A stretch of 5,951 nt of DNA from Methylobacterium sp. (lineage in GTDB: Bacteria > Pseudomonadota > Alphaproteobacteria > Rhizobiales > Beijerinckiaceae): positions 1-5,951 of the forward strand of contig JAJKJG010000262.1 in NCBI GenBank assembly GCA_021154065.1, given 5' to 3'. Below the pieces are notes generated by a model. That model was not told where the DNA came from. It searched no databases and saw only the letters and a list, made by a program, of their open reading frames with translations. Below, one piece after another: positions 1 to 5,082 of this stretch (its first letter is position 1; every line of letters begins with the position of its first letter). The position numbers and the translations under genes are program-made.

Positions 1-101
1 AGGCCGGTCCGATCCGTGCCGAGGCCCGTGCCCATGCCGGTGCCGAGCGTGGAATTCGGATTCGGGGTAGTGCGGTCATAGGGGTCCCGATCAACAGCCA
101 T
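1..101 (-). CDS. Small hypothetical protein, 5' part only (paralogue of the next minus-strand gene)
   Basis: Only the first 33 codons are in the window; the gene continues beyond base 1. The start is ATG (bases 101-99 read on the minus strand), preceded by AAAGGA at 115-110 with an 8-base spacer, which is a good ribosome binding site. The peptide begins MAVDRDPYDRTTPNPNS and then turns Gly/Thr-rich (TLGTGMGTGLGTDRTG). The N-terminus resembles that of the gene at 581-234 (MAMDRNDDLGMTRPNS), at DNA level too: about 13 of the first 18 coding bases agree. Both genes have the same 11-base promoter segment about 30 bases before their ATG. I infer a tandem paralogue, perhaps also with a membrane segment further on, which cannot be seen here. 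Function unknown. Confidence 0.6.
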   Translation of the reverse strand, partial: MAVDRDPYDRTTPNPNSTLGTGMGTGLGTDRTG

Positions 102-134
102 GGGAAAGATCCTTTCGTCGGTTGCCCGGTGAAC

Positions 135-159
135 AACGCCCAAGGTGGGCAGCCGTTGC
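135..159 (-). promoter_or_regulatory. EcfG-like promoter of the left-edge gene
   Basis: Read on the minus strand, GCAAC (159-155) is followed after exactly 16 bases by CGTT (138-135). The general-stress sigma factor EcfG of alphaproteobacteria recognises GGAAC-N16/17-CGTT, so the -35 box has one mismatch and the -10 box is exact. The -10 lies in the 11-mer GGGCGTTGTTC (141-131), which recurs at the same place before the paralogue. Transcription would start about 25-28 bases before the ATG at 101. Confidence 0.4.
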
Positions 160-170
160 GCGCGAGGTCG

Positions 171-192
171 AAAAAGAGCGGGGACGACCCCG
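171..192 (-). terminator. Rho-independent terminator of the 115-aa membrane protein gene
   Basis: On the minus strand a 5-bp GC stem, CGGGG-TCGT-CCCCG (192-179), is followed by CTCTTTTTC (178-170). It lies about 42 bases after the TAA of the 581-234 gene and before the promoter of the next minus-strand gene, so it separates the two paralogues into distinct transcription units. An overlapping alternative stem, CCCGGC-CCGC-GCCGGG, uses part of the same bases. Confidence 0.5.
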
Positions 193-233
193 GCGCGGGC
201 CGGGATCGCCGTTAGCTCATCGTTTTCAGACGC

Positions 234-581
234 TTACTGCGGGGTCGCGGGAGCCGATGGGGCAGGCGCCGGCGCGGGCTTCGCCGGCGTCATCGGCGTG
301 GCCGGGCTCGCCGGGCGCTCGATACGCGGCGTCGTCGAGCCGGTGGTGGTCACGTCGCGGCTGTTGCCGCCGTCGTAGAACAGGAAGGCGAGGAGCCCGA
401 CCGCGATCACGAGGCCGCCGATCAGGAACGCCAGAAAGTTCGAGCCGCCGGTGTCGCGATCGTACACGACAGTATCGCGGTCGTAGGCGCTGTTCAGATG
501 CGTGGAATCGAGGGTCGGGTCACGATCCGCCATCGAATTCGGGCGGGTCATGCCAAGATCGTCGTTGCGATCCATGGCCAT
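234..581 (-). CDS. Small single-pass membrane protein with Pro/Ala-rich tail, hypothetical
   Basis: A 115-residue protein of unknown function. The N-terminal half is polar and acidic, with repeated DRD units (ADRDP 19-22 area, YDRDT at 33-37 and again at 40-44). One strongly hydrophobic segment follows at about 49-69 (FLAFLIGGLVIAVGLLAFLFY) and fits one transmembrane helix. The C-terminal 40 residues are Thr/Ser- then Pro/Ala-rich (about 88-115), typical of an extended tail on the periplasmic side; topology is inference. The start at 581 is supported by AGGAG at 592-588 with a 6-base spacer; a second in-frame ATG lies two codons later. It is transcribed divergently from gatB. A near-consensus EcfG promoter upstream suggests stress induction. 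The N-terminus resembles the left-edge gene, so the two are probably tandem paralogues. Confident that it is a real gene, not of its role. Confidence 0.8.
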   Translation of the reverse strand: MAMDRNDDLGMTRPNSMADRDPTLDSTHLNSAYDRDTVVYDRDTGGSNFLAFLIGGLVIAVGLLAFLFYDGGNSRDVTTTGSTTPRIERPASPATPMTPAKPAPAPAPSAPATPQ

Positions 582-616
582 TGTACGCTCCTGTGTGTCG
601 TTTCAGCTGGCGGAAC

Positions 617-641
617 AACGCCCGATCGCCGGCCGGGTTCA
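617..641 (-). promoter_or_regulatory. EcfG-like promoter of the 115-aa membrane protein gene
   Basis: On the minus strand TGAAC (641-637) precedes CGTT (620-617) by exactly 16 bases. This fits the EcfG general-stress consensus GGAAC-N16/17-CGTT with one mismatch in the -35 box. The -10 box sits in GGGCGTTGTTC (623-613), identical to the segment before the left-edge paralogue. The expected start of transcription near 610 leaves a leader of about 30 bases with the AGGAG site at 592-588. Confidence 0.45.
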
Positions 642-799
642 ATGAAGCGTGACCTTATTGTTGCGGTGATGCTCTGCGCCACGTGCATGATTCGCGATTC
701 GCCGGCGTCGAGCAGAAAGCGGCAGGGTTGACCCGCCGTGACGATGGAACTTACTGGCCCGAACGGTGCGAAGCGCCGCCAGCGTGAGAACGAGCCGTC

Positions 800-2284
800 A
801 TGAACGCCCCCGTCCAGCCGCCGCCGAACCCGAAGAAGCTCATCCGCGGCGCGACCGGCGATTGGGAGGTAATCGTCGGCATGGAGATCCATGCCCAGGT
901 GACGAGCGAGGCGAAGCTCTTCTCCGGCGCCTCGACCGCGTTCGGCGGCGAGCCGAACAGCCACGTCTCCTTCGTCGACGCGGCGATGCCCGGCATGCTG
1001 CCGGTGATCAACGAGGAGTGCGTGCGCCAGGCGATCCGCACCGGCCTCGGGCTGAAGGCTCAGGTCAACCTGAAGAGCACCTTCGACCGCAAGAACTACT
1101 TCTACCCGGACCTGCCGCAGGGCTATCAGATCAGCCAGTACAAGAGCCCGATCGTCGGCGAGGGCGAGGTCGCGGTCGACGTGACGCCGGACGAGAGCAT
1201 CACGGTGCGGATCGAGCGCCTGCACCTCGAGCAGGACGCCGGCAAGTCGATCCACGACCTCCATCCATCTCTAAGCTTCGTCGATCTCAATCGCTCGGGC
1301 GTGGCGCTGATGGAGATCGTGTCGAAGCCGGATCTGCGCTCGTCCGACGAAGCCAAGGCCTATGTGACCAAGCTGCGCACCATCCTGCGCTATCTCGGCA
1401 CCTGCGACGGCGACATGGAGAAGGGCTCCTTACGCGCCGACGTGAACGTCTCGGTGCGCCGCCCCGGCGATGAGCTCGGCACCCGCTGCGAGATCAAGAA
1501 CGTCAACTCGATCCGGTTCATCGGCCAGGCGATCGAGCACGAGGCGCGGCGCCAGATCGGCATTCTCGAGGACGGCGGCTCGATCGACCAGGAGACCCGC
1601 CTGTTCGATCCGGGGCGCGGCGAGACCCGCTCGATGCGCTCGAAGGAGGAGGCGCACGACTACCGCTACTTCCCCGACCCGGACCTCCTGCCGCTCGAGT
1701 TCACGCAGGCCTATGTCGATGACTTGGCGCAGCACCTTCCGGAGCTGCCTGACGCCAAGAAAGCGCGCTTCATCGCCGATTACGGGCTGTCTCCCTACGA
1801 CGCCGGCGTGCTCGTCGGCGAGCGCGCCTCCGCCGATTTTTTCGAGGCGGCGGCGAAGGGCCGCGACGGCAAGGCCGCCGCGAACTGGGTCATCAATGAG
1901 CTCTTCGGGCGCCTCAACAAGGAAGGGCAGGGGATCGAGACGTCCCCGGTCTCGGCCGGGCAGCTGGGGGCCATCATCGACCTGATCGGCGAGGGGGTGA
2001 TCTCGGGCAAGATCGCCAAGGATCTGTTCGAGATCGTCTGGAGCGAGGGCGGCGACCCGCGCGAGGTCGTGGAGCGCCGCGGCCTACGCCAGGTCACCGA
2101 CACCGGCGCCATCGAAGCCGCGGTCGACCAGATCATCGCCGCGAACCCCGACAAGGTCGAGCAGGCGAAGGCGAAGCCGACGCTCCTCGGCTGGTTCGTC
2201 GGCCAGGTGATGAAAGCGACGGGGGGCAAGGCCAACCCGCAGGCGGTGAACGAGATGCTGAAGGCTAAGCTCGGGATCGAGTAG
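800..2284 (+). CDS. gatB: Aspartyl/glutamyl-tRNA(Asn/Gln) amidotransferase subunit B
   Basis: Subunit B of the cytoplasmic GatCAB complex, which converts misacylated Glu-tRNA(Gln) and/or Asp-tRNA(Asn) to the amide form. GatB carries the kinase-like active site that activates the tRNA-bound carboxylate, and ammonia comes from GatA. At 494 residues it has normal family length. Visible motifs: [12 protein letters not shown] at 22-33, the signature region [14 protein letters not shown] at 161-174, EIKNVNS at 231-237 and [13 protein letters not shown] at 287-299. The helical GatB/YqeY tRNA-binding domain runs from about 347 to the end, with [17 protein letters not shown] near 464-480. The ribosome site is weak (GAGAACGAG before the ATG at 800), but homology begins soon after this start. 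gatA and gatC are not adjacent, a common arrangement outside gatCAB operons. A terminator follows, so the transcript ends here. A few codons unusual for this GC level (TCT CTA near 1268, TTA near 1429) do not disturb the frame. Confidence 0.97.
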   Translation: MNAPVQPPPNPKKLIRGATGDWEVIVGMEIHAQVTSEAKLFSGASTAFGGEPNSHVSFVDAAMPGMLPVINEECVRQAIRTGLGLKAQVNLKSTFDRKNYFYPDLPQGYQISQYKSPIVGEGEVAVDVTPDESITVRIERLHLEQDAGKSIHDLHPSLSFVDLNRSGVALMEIVSKPDLRSSDEAKAYVTKLRTILRYLGTCDGDMEKGSLRADVNVSVRRPGDELGTRCEIKNVNSIRFIGQAIEHEARRQIGILEDGGSIDQETRLFDPGRGETRSMRSKEEAHDYRYFPDPDLLPLEFTQAYVDDLAQHLPELPDAKKARFIADYGLSPYDAGVLVGERASADFFEAAAKGRDGKAAANWVINELFGRLNKEGQGIETSPVSAGQLGAIIDLIGEGVISGKIAKDLFEIVWSEGGDPREVVERRGLRQVTDTGAIEAAVDQIIAANPDKVEQAKAKPTLLGWFVGQVMKATGGKANPQAVNEMLKAKLGIE

Positions 2285-2321
2285 CGATTGCTTGCTGCGC
2301 TGCAGTATCGTGAAAGCTGGT

Positions 2322-2346
2322 AAGCTGAATGACCATTCAGCTTTTT
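2322..2346 (+). terminator. Rho-independent terminator of gatB
   Basis: A perfect 9-bp inverted repeat, AAGCTGAAT (2322-2330) and ATTCAGCTT (2335-2343), with loop GACC, runs into a T tract (2342-2346). It begins 38 bases after the gatB stop and separates gatB from the promoter of the next gene. Confidence 0.8.
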
Positions 2347-2386
2347 GTCGTTAAGCAAACCTCCGGGTGTATTTAGCCTGGTTCGC

Positions 2387-2411
2387 GGAACCTCGGCATT
2401 AGAATGACGTT
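2387..2411 (+). promoter_or_regulatory. EcfG (general stress response) promoter of the Ser/Gly-rich protein gene
   Basis: GGAAC (2387-2391) and CGTT (2408-2411) are separated by exactly 16 bases, a perfect match to the GGAAC-N16/17-CGTT consensus of the alphaproteobacterial sigma factor EcfG, which is controlled by the PhyR/NepR partner switch. Transcription would start near 2418, after the gatB terminator and about 30 bases before the ATG at 2449. The -35 box lies in a small palindrome, GGTTC-GCG-GAACC (2380-2392), and a second one, GTTCC-CAC-GGAAC (2423-2435), lies in the leader. Confidence 0.7.
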
Positions 2412-2436
2412 CCCTGGTCACCGTTCCCACGGAACC

Positions 2437-2443
2437 GAGGTGA
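2437..2443 (+). promoter_or_regulatory. Ribosome binding site that fixes the start at 2449
   Basis: GAGGTGA lies 5 bases before the ATG at 2449. The longer reading frame could begin at an ATG at 2404, but that codon lies between the -35 and -10 boxes of the promoter and would not be transcribed. Only the 2449 start puts the signal peptide at the N-terminus. Confidence 0.8.
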
Positions 2444-2448
2444 CGCCC

Positions 2449-3411
2449 ATGAGAATCATCGCACTCGGGCTTGCCGCCGCGCTTATCGGCACGGCGGCGC
2501 TCGCCCAAACCTCCAGCAGTCCCGGCGGCAGCGCCGGCGGTAGCAGCTCCGGCTCCTCCGGGGGATCGTCGGGAATGAGCAGCAGCGGCGGCTCGTCCGG
2601 CGGCTCGTCCACCTCGAGCGAGAGCCGCGGGTCAGGATCGAGCGCGACGCAAGCGCAGGGCTCGAGCCAAGGCTCGTCGAGCCGCGGCATGAGCGCTCAG
2701 AGCCGCAGCGAAGGCGGCGCCAGCATCGAGTCGCGCACCCGCAGCGAAGGAAGTGCCCGGGTGGGCATCGAGTCCCGCGAGCATCGCGGCGTCTCGGTCC
2801 ACAGCCGCACCGTTCGCGATGACCCGAGCGTCACGGTCGTGAATCGCCGCCGCCACGTGCGCTCGGTCTCGGTCGAGGACGACGGCCCGACCGTCGTCAA
2901 GCGCAAGGGCAAGAGCAAGAAGGTCGTCGTCAAGAAGAAGAAGAGCGGCCCGCGCTACGTGGTCCGCCACGGTCGCCGCGTCGTCGTGCACAGCTACGAC
3001 GAGCCGTCGAGCGTGTCGGTGCGCAGCCGTCGCACCATCCACTCGCGGACGTCGACCGGCGTGTCGGTCGGCGTCGGCGCGAGCGTGCGCGAACGCTCGG
3101 GTGTCGCGGTCCGCGGCGGCAGCAGCACCACGACCCGCACCGGCGTCTCGGCCGGCGGCCGCGAGTCGACCTCGGGCAGCGCCACGAGCACCTCCCGCGG
3201 CTCCGAGCCGTCGAGCACCGGCGGCGTGTCGGGCCGTGGCTCCGGCTCCGGCGGCGCGGCGGCGAACCCGCAGGGATCGTCGGGCATGGGCTCGGGCGGC
3301 TCGTCCGGCTCGAGCGGCGGCTCCGGCGCCTCCGGATCGTCGAGCTCCGGTTCGTCCGGCTCCTCCGGCTCGGGCAGCTCCGGCGGGTCGAGCGGCTCGA
3401 AGAGCCCGTAA
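2449..3411 (+). CDS. Secreted Ser/Gly-rich low-complexity protein with a highly basic core, hypothetical
   Basis: A 320-residue protein of unknown function. Residues 1-19 form a clear Sec signal peptide (MRIIALGLAAALIGTAALA, likely cleaved after A-L-A before Q20). The mature protein has three parts. The first, about 20-60, is almost pure Ser/Gly. The middle, about 60-240, is rich in Arg, Ser, Val and Lys with short alternating strands such as GVSVHSRT, SVSVRSRR and GVSVGVGASV, and a Lys/Arg block at 151-165 (KRKGKSKKVVVKKKK) followed by RYVVRHGRRVVVHSY. The last, about 240-320, is again Ser/Gly and ends GSKSP. There are no cysteines in the mature part and no enzyme motif. The alternating V-x-V and R/S pattern could form beta repeats or bind polyanions such as polysaccharide, lipid A or DNA; this is inference. 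The gene is a single unit with its own EcfG-type promoter and strong terminator, so it is probably an envelope or extracellular stress protein. Confidence 0.85.
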   Translation: MRIIALGLAAALIGTAALAQTSSSPGGSAGGSSSGSSGGSSGMSSSGGSSGGSSTSSESRGSGSSATQAQGSSQGSSSRGMSAQSRSEGGASIESRTRSEGSARVGIESREHRGVSVHSRTVRDDPSVTVVNRRRHVRSVSVEDDGPTVVKRKGKSKKVVVKKKKSGPRYVVRHGRRVVVHSYDEPSSVSVRSRRTIHSRTSTGVSVGVGASVRERSGVAVRGGSSTTTRTGVSAGGRESTSGSATSTSRGSEPSSTGGVSGRGSGSGGAAANPQGSSGMGSGGSSGSSGGSGASGSSSSGSSGSSGSGSSGGSSGSKSP

Positions 3412-3435
3412 GACTCGGCACAGCTGAATGCCTCG

Positions 3436-3467
3436 GGAAGGGCCGGGAAACCGGCCCTTCCTTTTTT
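3436..3467 (+). terminator. Strong Rho-independent terminator after the Ser/Gly-rich gene
   Basis: A perfect 11-bp stem, GGAAGGGCCGG (3436-3446) with CCGGCCCTTCC (3451-3461), is closed by a GAAA tetraloop and followed by six T (3462-3467). It lies 25 bases after the stop codon at 3411 and rules out an mRNA shared with the next gene unless read-through occurs. Confidence 0.93.
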
Positions 3468-3532
3468 GTGCGCATGCGCCTGAGCTTGACAGGACCTATG
3501 TCCGGCATGGACGAACGTCGGGCCATGCCAGC

Positions 3533-3536
3533 GAGG
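3533..3536 (+). promoter_or_regulatory. Ribosome binding site supporting the TTG start at 3542
   Basis: GAGG lies 5 bases before TTG at 3542-3544. The only in-frame ATG upstream (3428) lies before and reads through the terminator hairpin, and the 38 residues it would add show no family similarity. TTG with this site is therefore preferred. Confidence 0.65.
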
Positions 3537-3541
3537 TTTCC

Positions 3542-4567
3542 TTGAACAAACGGCCCCTCGTCATCCTCTCCCATCTGCACCACAAGGACGCAGCGCTCGA
3601 GCATGAGCTCGCGAGCGGGCGCGCGGAGCTCTATGTCCAGCCCTTCGCGACCGGTCTCGAAAATCCCGTGCCCGTCGAGGTCAGGGGGGCGGCGGAGGCC
3701 ATCCTCCACTTTTCGGCAAGCCGCGCAATCGACGGCGCGCCTGAGGACTATCCGAAGGTCCGCGCCGTGCTGCGCTCGGGCGTCGGCTTCGACAACGTCG
3801 ACATCCGCGCCTGGGGCGCGCGCGGGGTGCCGGTCTTCAACGTGCCGGACTACGGCACCTCCGAGGTGGCGGATCACGCGCTGGCGCTGATGTTGGCGCT
3901 CGTGCGCGGCACCGCGACCTACCACGAGAAGCTTCGCGCCGATCCGGTCGCGAATTGGCACTACTCCGTCGCGCCCGGGCCTATGCGGCTGCGCGGCAAG
4001 GTCTTCGGCGTCGTCGGGCTCGGCCGCATTGGCCTTGCGGCGGCAACTCGGGCGCGGGGCTTCGGCTTGAGGATCGCCTTCTACGATCCGTTCCTGCCCG
4101 CCGGCTACGAGATCGCGGTCGACGCCGAGCGTTGCGCGACGCTCGAGGCCCTGATGGCAATGTCCGACGTGGTGAGCGTCCACGCGCCGGCGTCCGAGGA
4201 GACGCGCGGGCTCGTCGGCCGGGCGGCGTTCGCAGCGGCAAAGCCGGGCATGGTTCTGATCAACACCGCACGGGGCGCGGTCGTCGATCTCGACGCGCTC
4301 CACGACGCCTTGCGCGAGGGTCGCGTCGCCGCGGCCGGGCTCGACGTTCTGCCGCGCGAGCCGGCCGACCCGGCGCACCCGCTGATTGCCGCCTGGACCG
4401 CCCGCGAGAGCTGGCTCGACGGCCGCCTGACGCTCTCCCCGCACGCCGCCTTCTATAGTCCGAGCTCGATGCACGACTTGCGGGCGAAGGGCATGGAGAC
4501 GATCCTGCGCACGCTCGCGACCGGCGATCTCACCAACTGCGTGAACCGGGAGTTCCTGAAGCGCTGA
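3542..4567 (+). CDS. NAD-dependent D-2-hydroxyacid dehydrogenase family protein, CtBP-like
   Basis: A 341-residue cytoplasmic oxidoreductase of the D-isomer-specific 2-hydroxyacid dehydrogenase family, expected to interconvert a 2-keto acid and its D-2-hydroxy acid with NAD(H); the substrate cannot be read from sequence. Landmarks from the TTG start: the catalytic-domain motif SGVGFDNVDI (79-88); EVADHALALMLALVRG (108-123); the Rossmann fingerprint GLGRIG (159-164); Asp182 at the end of the second strand, which favours NAD over NADP; catalytic Arg244 in NTARG; Glu273 in LPREPAD; and His301 in SPHAAFYS. All three catalytic residues are present. The C-terminal ending NCVNREF (332-338) is characteristic of the CtBP-type branch, which in animals includes transcriptional corepressors; bacterial members are taken to be enzymes. 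The gene stands alone between a strong terminator and a long non-coding stretch. A TTGACA at 3486-3491 could be a -35 box, but no good -10 follows. Confidence 0.9.
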   Translation: MNKRPLVILSHLHHKDAALEHELASGRAELYVQPFATGLENPVPVEVRGAAEAILHFSASRAIDGAPEDYPKVRAVLRSGVGFDNVDIRAWGARGVPVFNVPDYGTSEVADHALALMLALVRGTATYHEKLRADPVANWHYSVAPGPMRLRGKVFGVVGLGRIGLAAATRARGFGLRIAFYDPFLPAGYEIAVDAERCATLEALMAMSDVVSVHAPASEETRGLVGRAAFAAAKPGMVLINTARGAVVDLDALHDALREGRVAAAGLDVLPREPADPAHPLIAAWTARESWLDGRLTLSPHAAFYSPSSMHDLRAKGMETILRTLATGDLTNCVNREFLKR

Positions 4568-4688
4568 TCTAAGCGCAACTGCCGCGGCTTTCAGTTTCTT
4601 TCTGAAAAAAGTCCTTGATATTAAATCCTAGACGTGCTTGCATGCGCCCGTCCTGTCCACCCGAGGGGCGCGAATCGCGAGGCGTCGT

Positions 4689-4873
4689 GACGTGGGATGG
4701 GACCGGTGCCGCGCCGGGGAACGCATGCCCTGGTGCGGGCGCCACACGGGGAACACGCGGCGCGGGCCAGGAGAGCCGTCACCGGCTCAGTCACTCGTCC
4801 GATCGCCGCCGGGCACAGCCTGGCCCCGGCGTTGGCGCAGAACACCGTGCGCGGGCGCCGATAGGCTCCCGTC
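4689..4873 (+). ncRNA. Possible structured RNA (unassigned)
   Basis: Nested complementary segments could fold this stretch into one long branched rod. From outside in: GAC/GTC (4689-4691 with 4871-4873) and GGGA/TCCC (4694-4697 with 4867-4870); GGCGCC with GGCGCC (4738-4743, 4854-4859); CACGG/CCGTG (4745-4749, 4845-4849); CGC/GCG (4761-4763, 4829-4831) running into GGGCCAGG/CCTGGCCC (4764-4771, 4819-4826); and an inner hairpin GAGCCG-TCAC-CGGCTC (4773-4788). An A/T-rich possible promoter lies upstream on the plus strand. It shows no sequence I can tie to tmRNA, RNase P, SRP RNA or 6S RNA. GC-rich DNA pairs easily by chance, so this is a weak call, and the strand is uncertain. Confidence 0.2.
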
Positions 4874-4989
4874 TATAAATTAGGATCGAGCCGTCGCGTC
4901 CCGCGCACCCCCTCGACCCTTTCCGAACCATAGCTCGGGCCGAAAGGACCGCGAGGACGATGACGCGTGCGCGACCCCTCACCCGAGCG

Positions 4990-5013
4990 GCCGGCCTTGT
5001 CCCGGCGATCACG
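4990..5013 (+). repeat. REP-like palindromic repeat, copy 1 (diverged)
   Basis: GCCGG-CCTTGTC-CCGGC (4990-5006) is a 5-bp stem in the pattern GCCGG.CTTG.CCCGGC, the widespread intergenic palindrome of alphaproteobacteria. Its plus-strand translation reads AGLVPAIT. It matches copy 2, read on the opposite strand, at 19 of 24 positions. Confidence 0.6.
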
Positions 5014-5039
5014 ATCCGACAGGCTGCGCGGCATTCAAT

Positions 5040-5066
5040 CGAGATTGCCGGGTGAAGCCCGGCAAT
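5040..5066 (-). repeat. REP-like palindromic repeat, copy 2 (intact hairpin)
   Basis: ATTGCCGGG (5044-5052) and CCCGGCAAT (5058-5066) form a perfect 9-bp stem with loop TGAAG. On the minus strand it reads GCCGGGCTTCACCCGGCAAT and translates as VIAGLHPAI, the hallmark of spurious peptides from this repeat family. It faces copy 1 as an inverted pair about 26 bases apart. It ends 16 bases before the start codon of the zinc dehydrogenase. Confidence 0.75.
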
Positions 5067-5082
5067 GACATGCGTGGGGCCC

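Larger units (their letters stand above)
4568..5082. other. 515-base stretch without a convincing gene
   Basis: No reading frame here shows a recognisable protein; the open frames have the Arg/Ala/Gly/Pro composition of shadow frames in GC-rich DNA. It begins with two weak hairpins just after the dehydrogenase: GCGCT/AGCGC spanning its stop codon (4561-4576) and TTTCAG-N7-CTGAAA (4589-4607). An A/T-rich island at about 4589-4630 follows, unusual for this DNA and possibly a promoter (TTGATA at 4615-4620, or TATTAA at 4619-4624 as a -10). Then come the GC-rich, self-complementary block 4689-4873, a short A/T-rich patch (TATAAATTAGG from 4874), and two facing palindromic repeats at 4990-5013 and 5040-5066. 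A 31-codon frame from ATG 4960 reads through the first repeat (AGLVPAI) and is probably not a gene. Confidence 0.7.

Noticed and set aside
728..756. Possible gatB promoter, TTGACC (728-733) with TTACTG 17 bases later, or TTGCGG at 661-666
   Set aside because: The -35-like boxes are acceptable but neither is followed by a convincing -10 box, so the gatB promoter stays unplaced.
746..770. GGAAC at 746-750 as an EcfG -35 box for gatB
   Set aside because: No CGTT follows at 16 or 17 bases. The same holds for GGAAC at 612, 4718 and 4750 on the plus strand.
2404..2448. ATG at 2404 as start of the Ser/Gly-rich protein
   Set aside because: It lies between the two promoter boxes, has no ribosome site, and would bury the signal peptide behind 15 polar residues.
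3486..3516. TTGACA as a promoter for the CtBP-like gene
   Set aside because: The -35 hexamer is perfect, but no -10-like hexamer lies at 16-19 bases; it is kept only as a remark in the gene entry.
3428..3541. ATG at 3428 as start of the CtBP-like dehydrogenase
   Set aside because: The added 38 codons are read through the preceding gene's terminator hairpin and show no family similarity; TTG 3542 has a well-spaced GAGG.
2930..4474. Long minus-strand open frame of 514 codons
   Set aside because: It lies opposite the Ser/Gly-rich gene, the terminator and the CtBP-like dehydrogenase. Its Arg-rich, motif-free composition is that of an antisense shadow in GC-rich DNA.
4832..4850. Sigma-54 type promoter (TTGGCGC...GTGC)
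   Set aside because: The GG and GC elements are 13 bases apart instead of the required 10.
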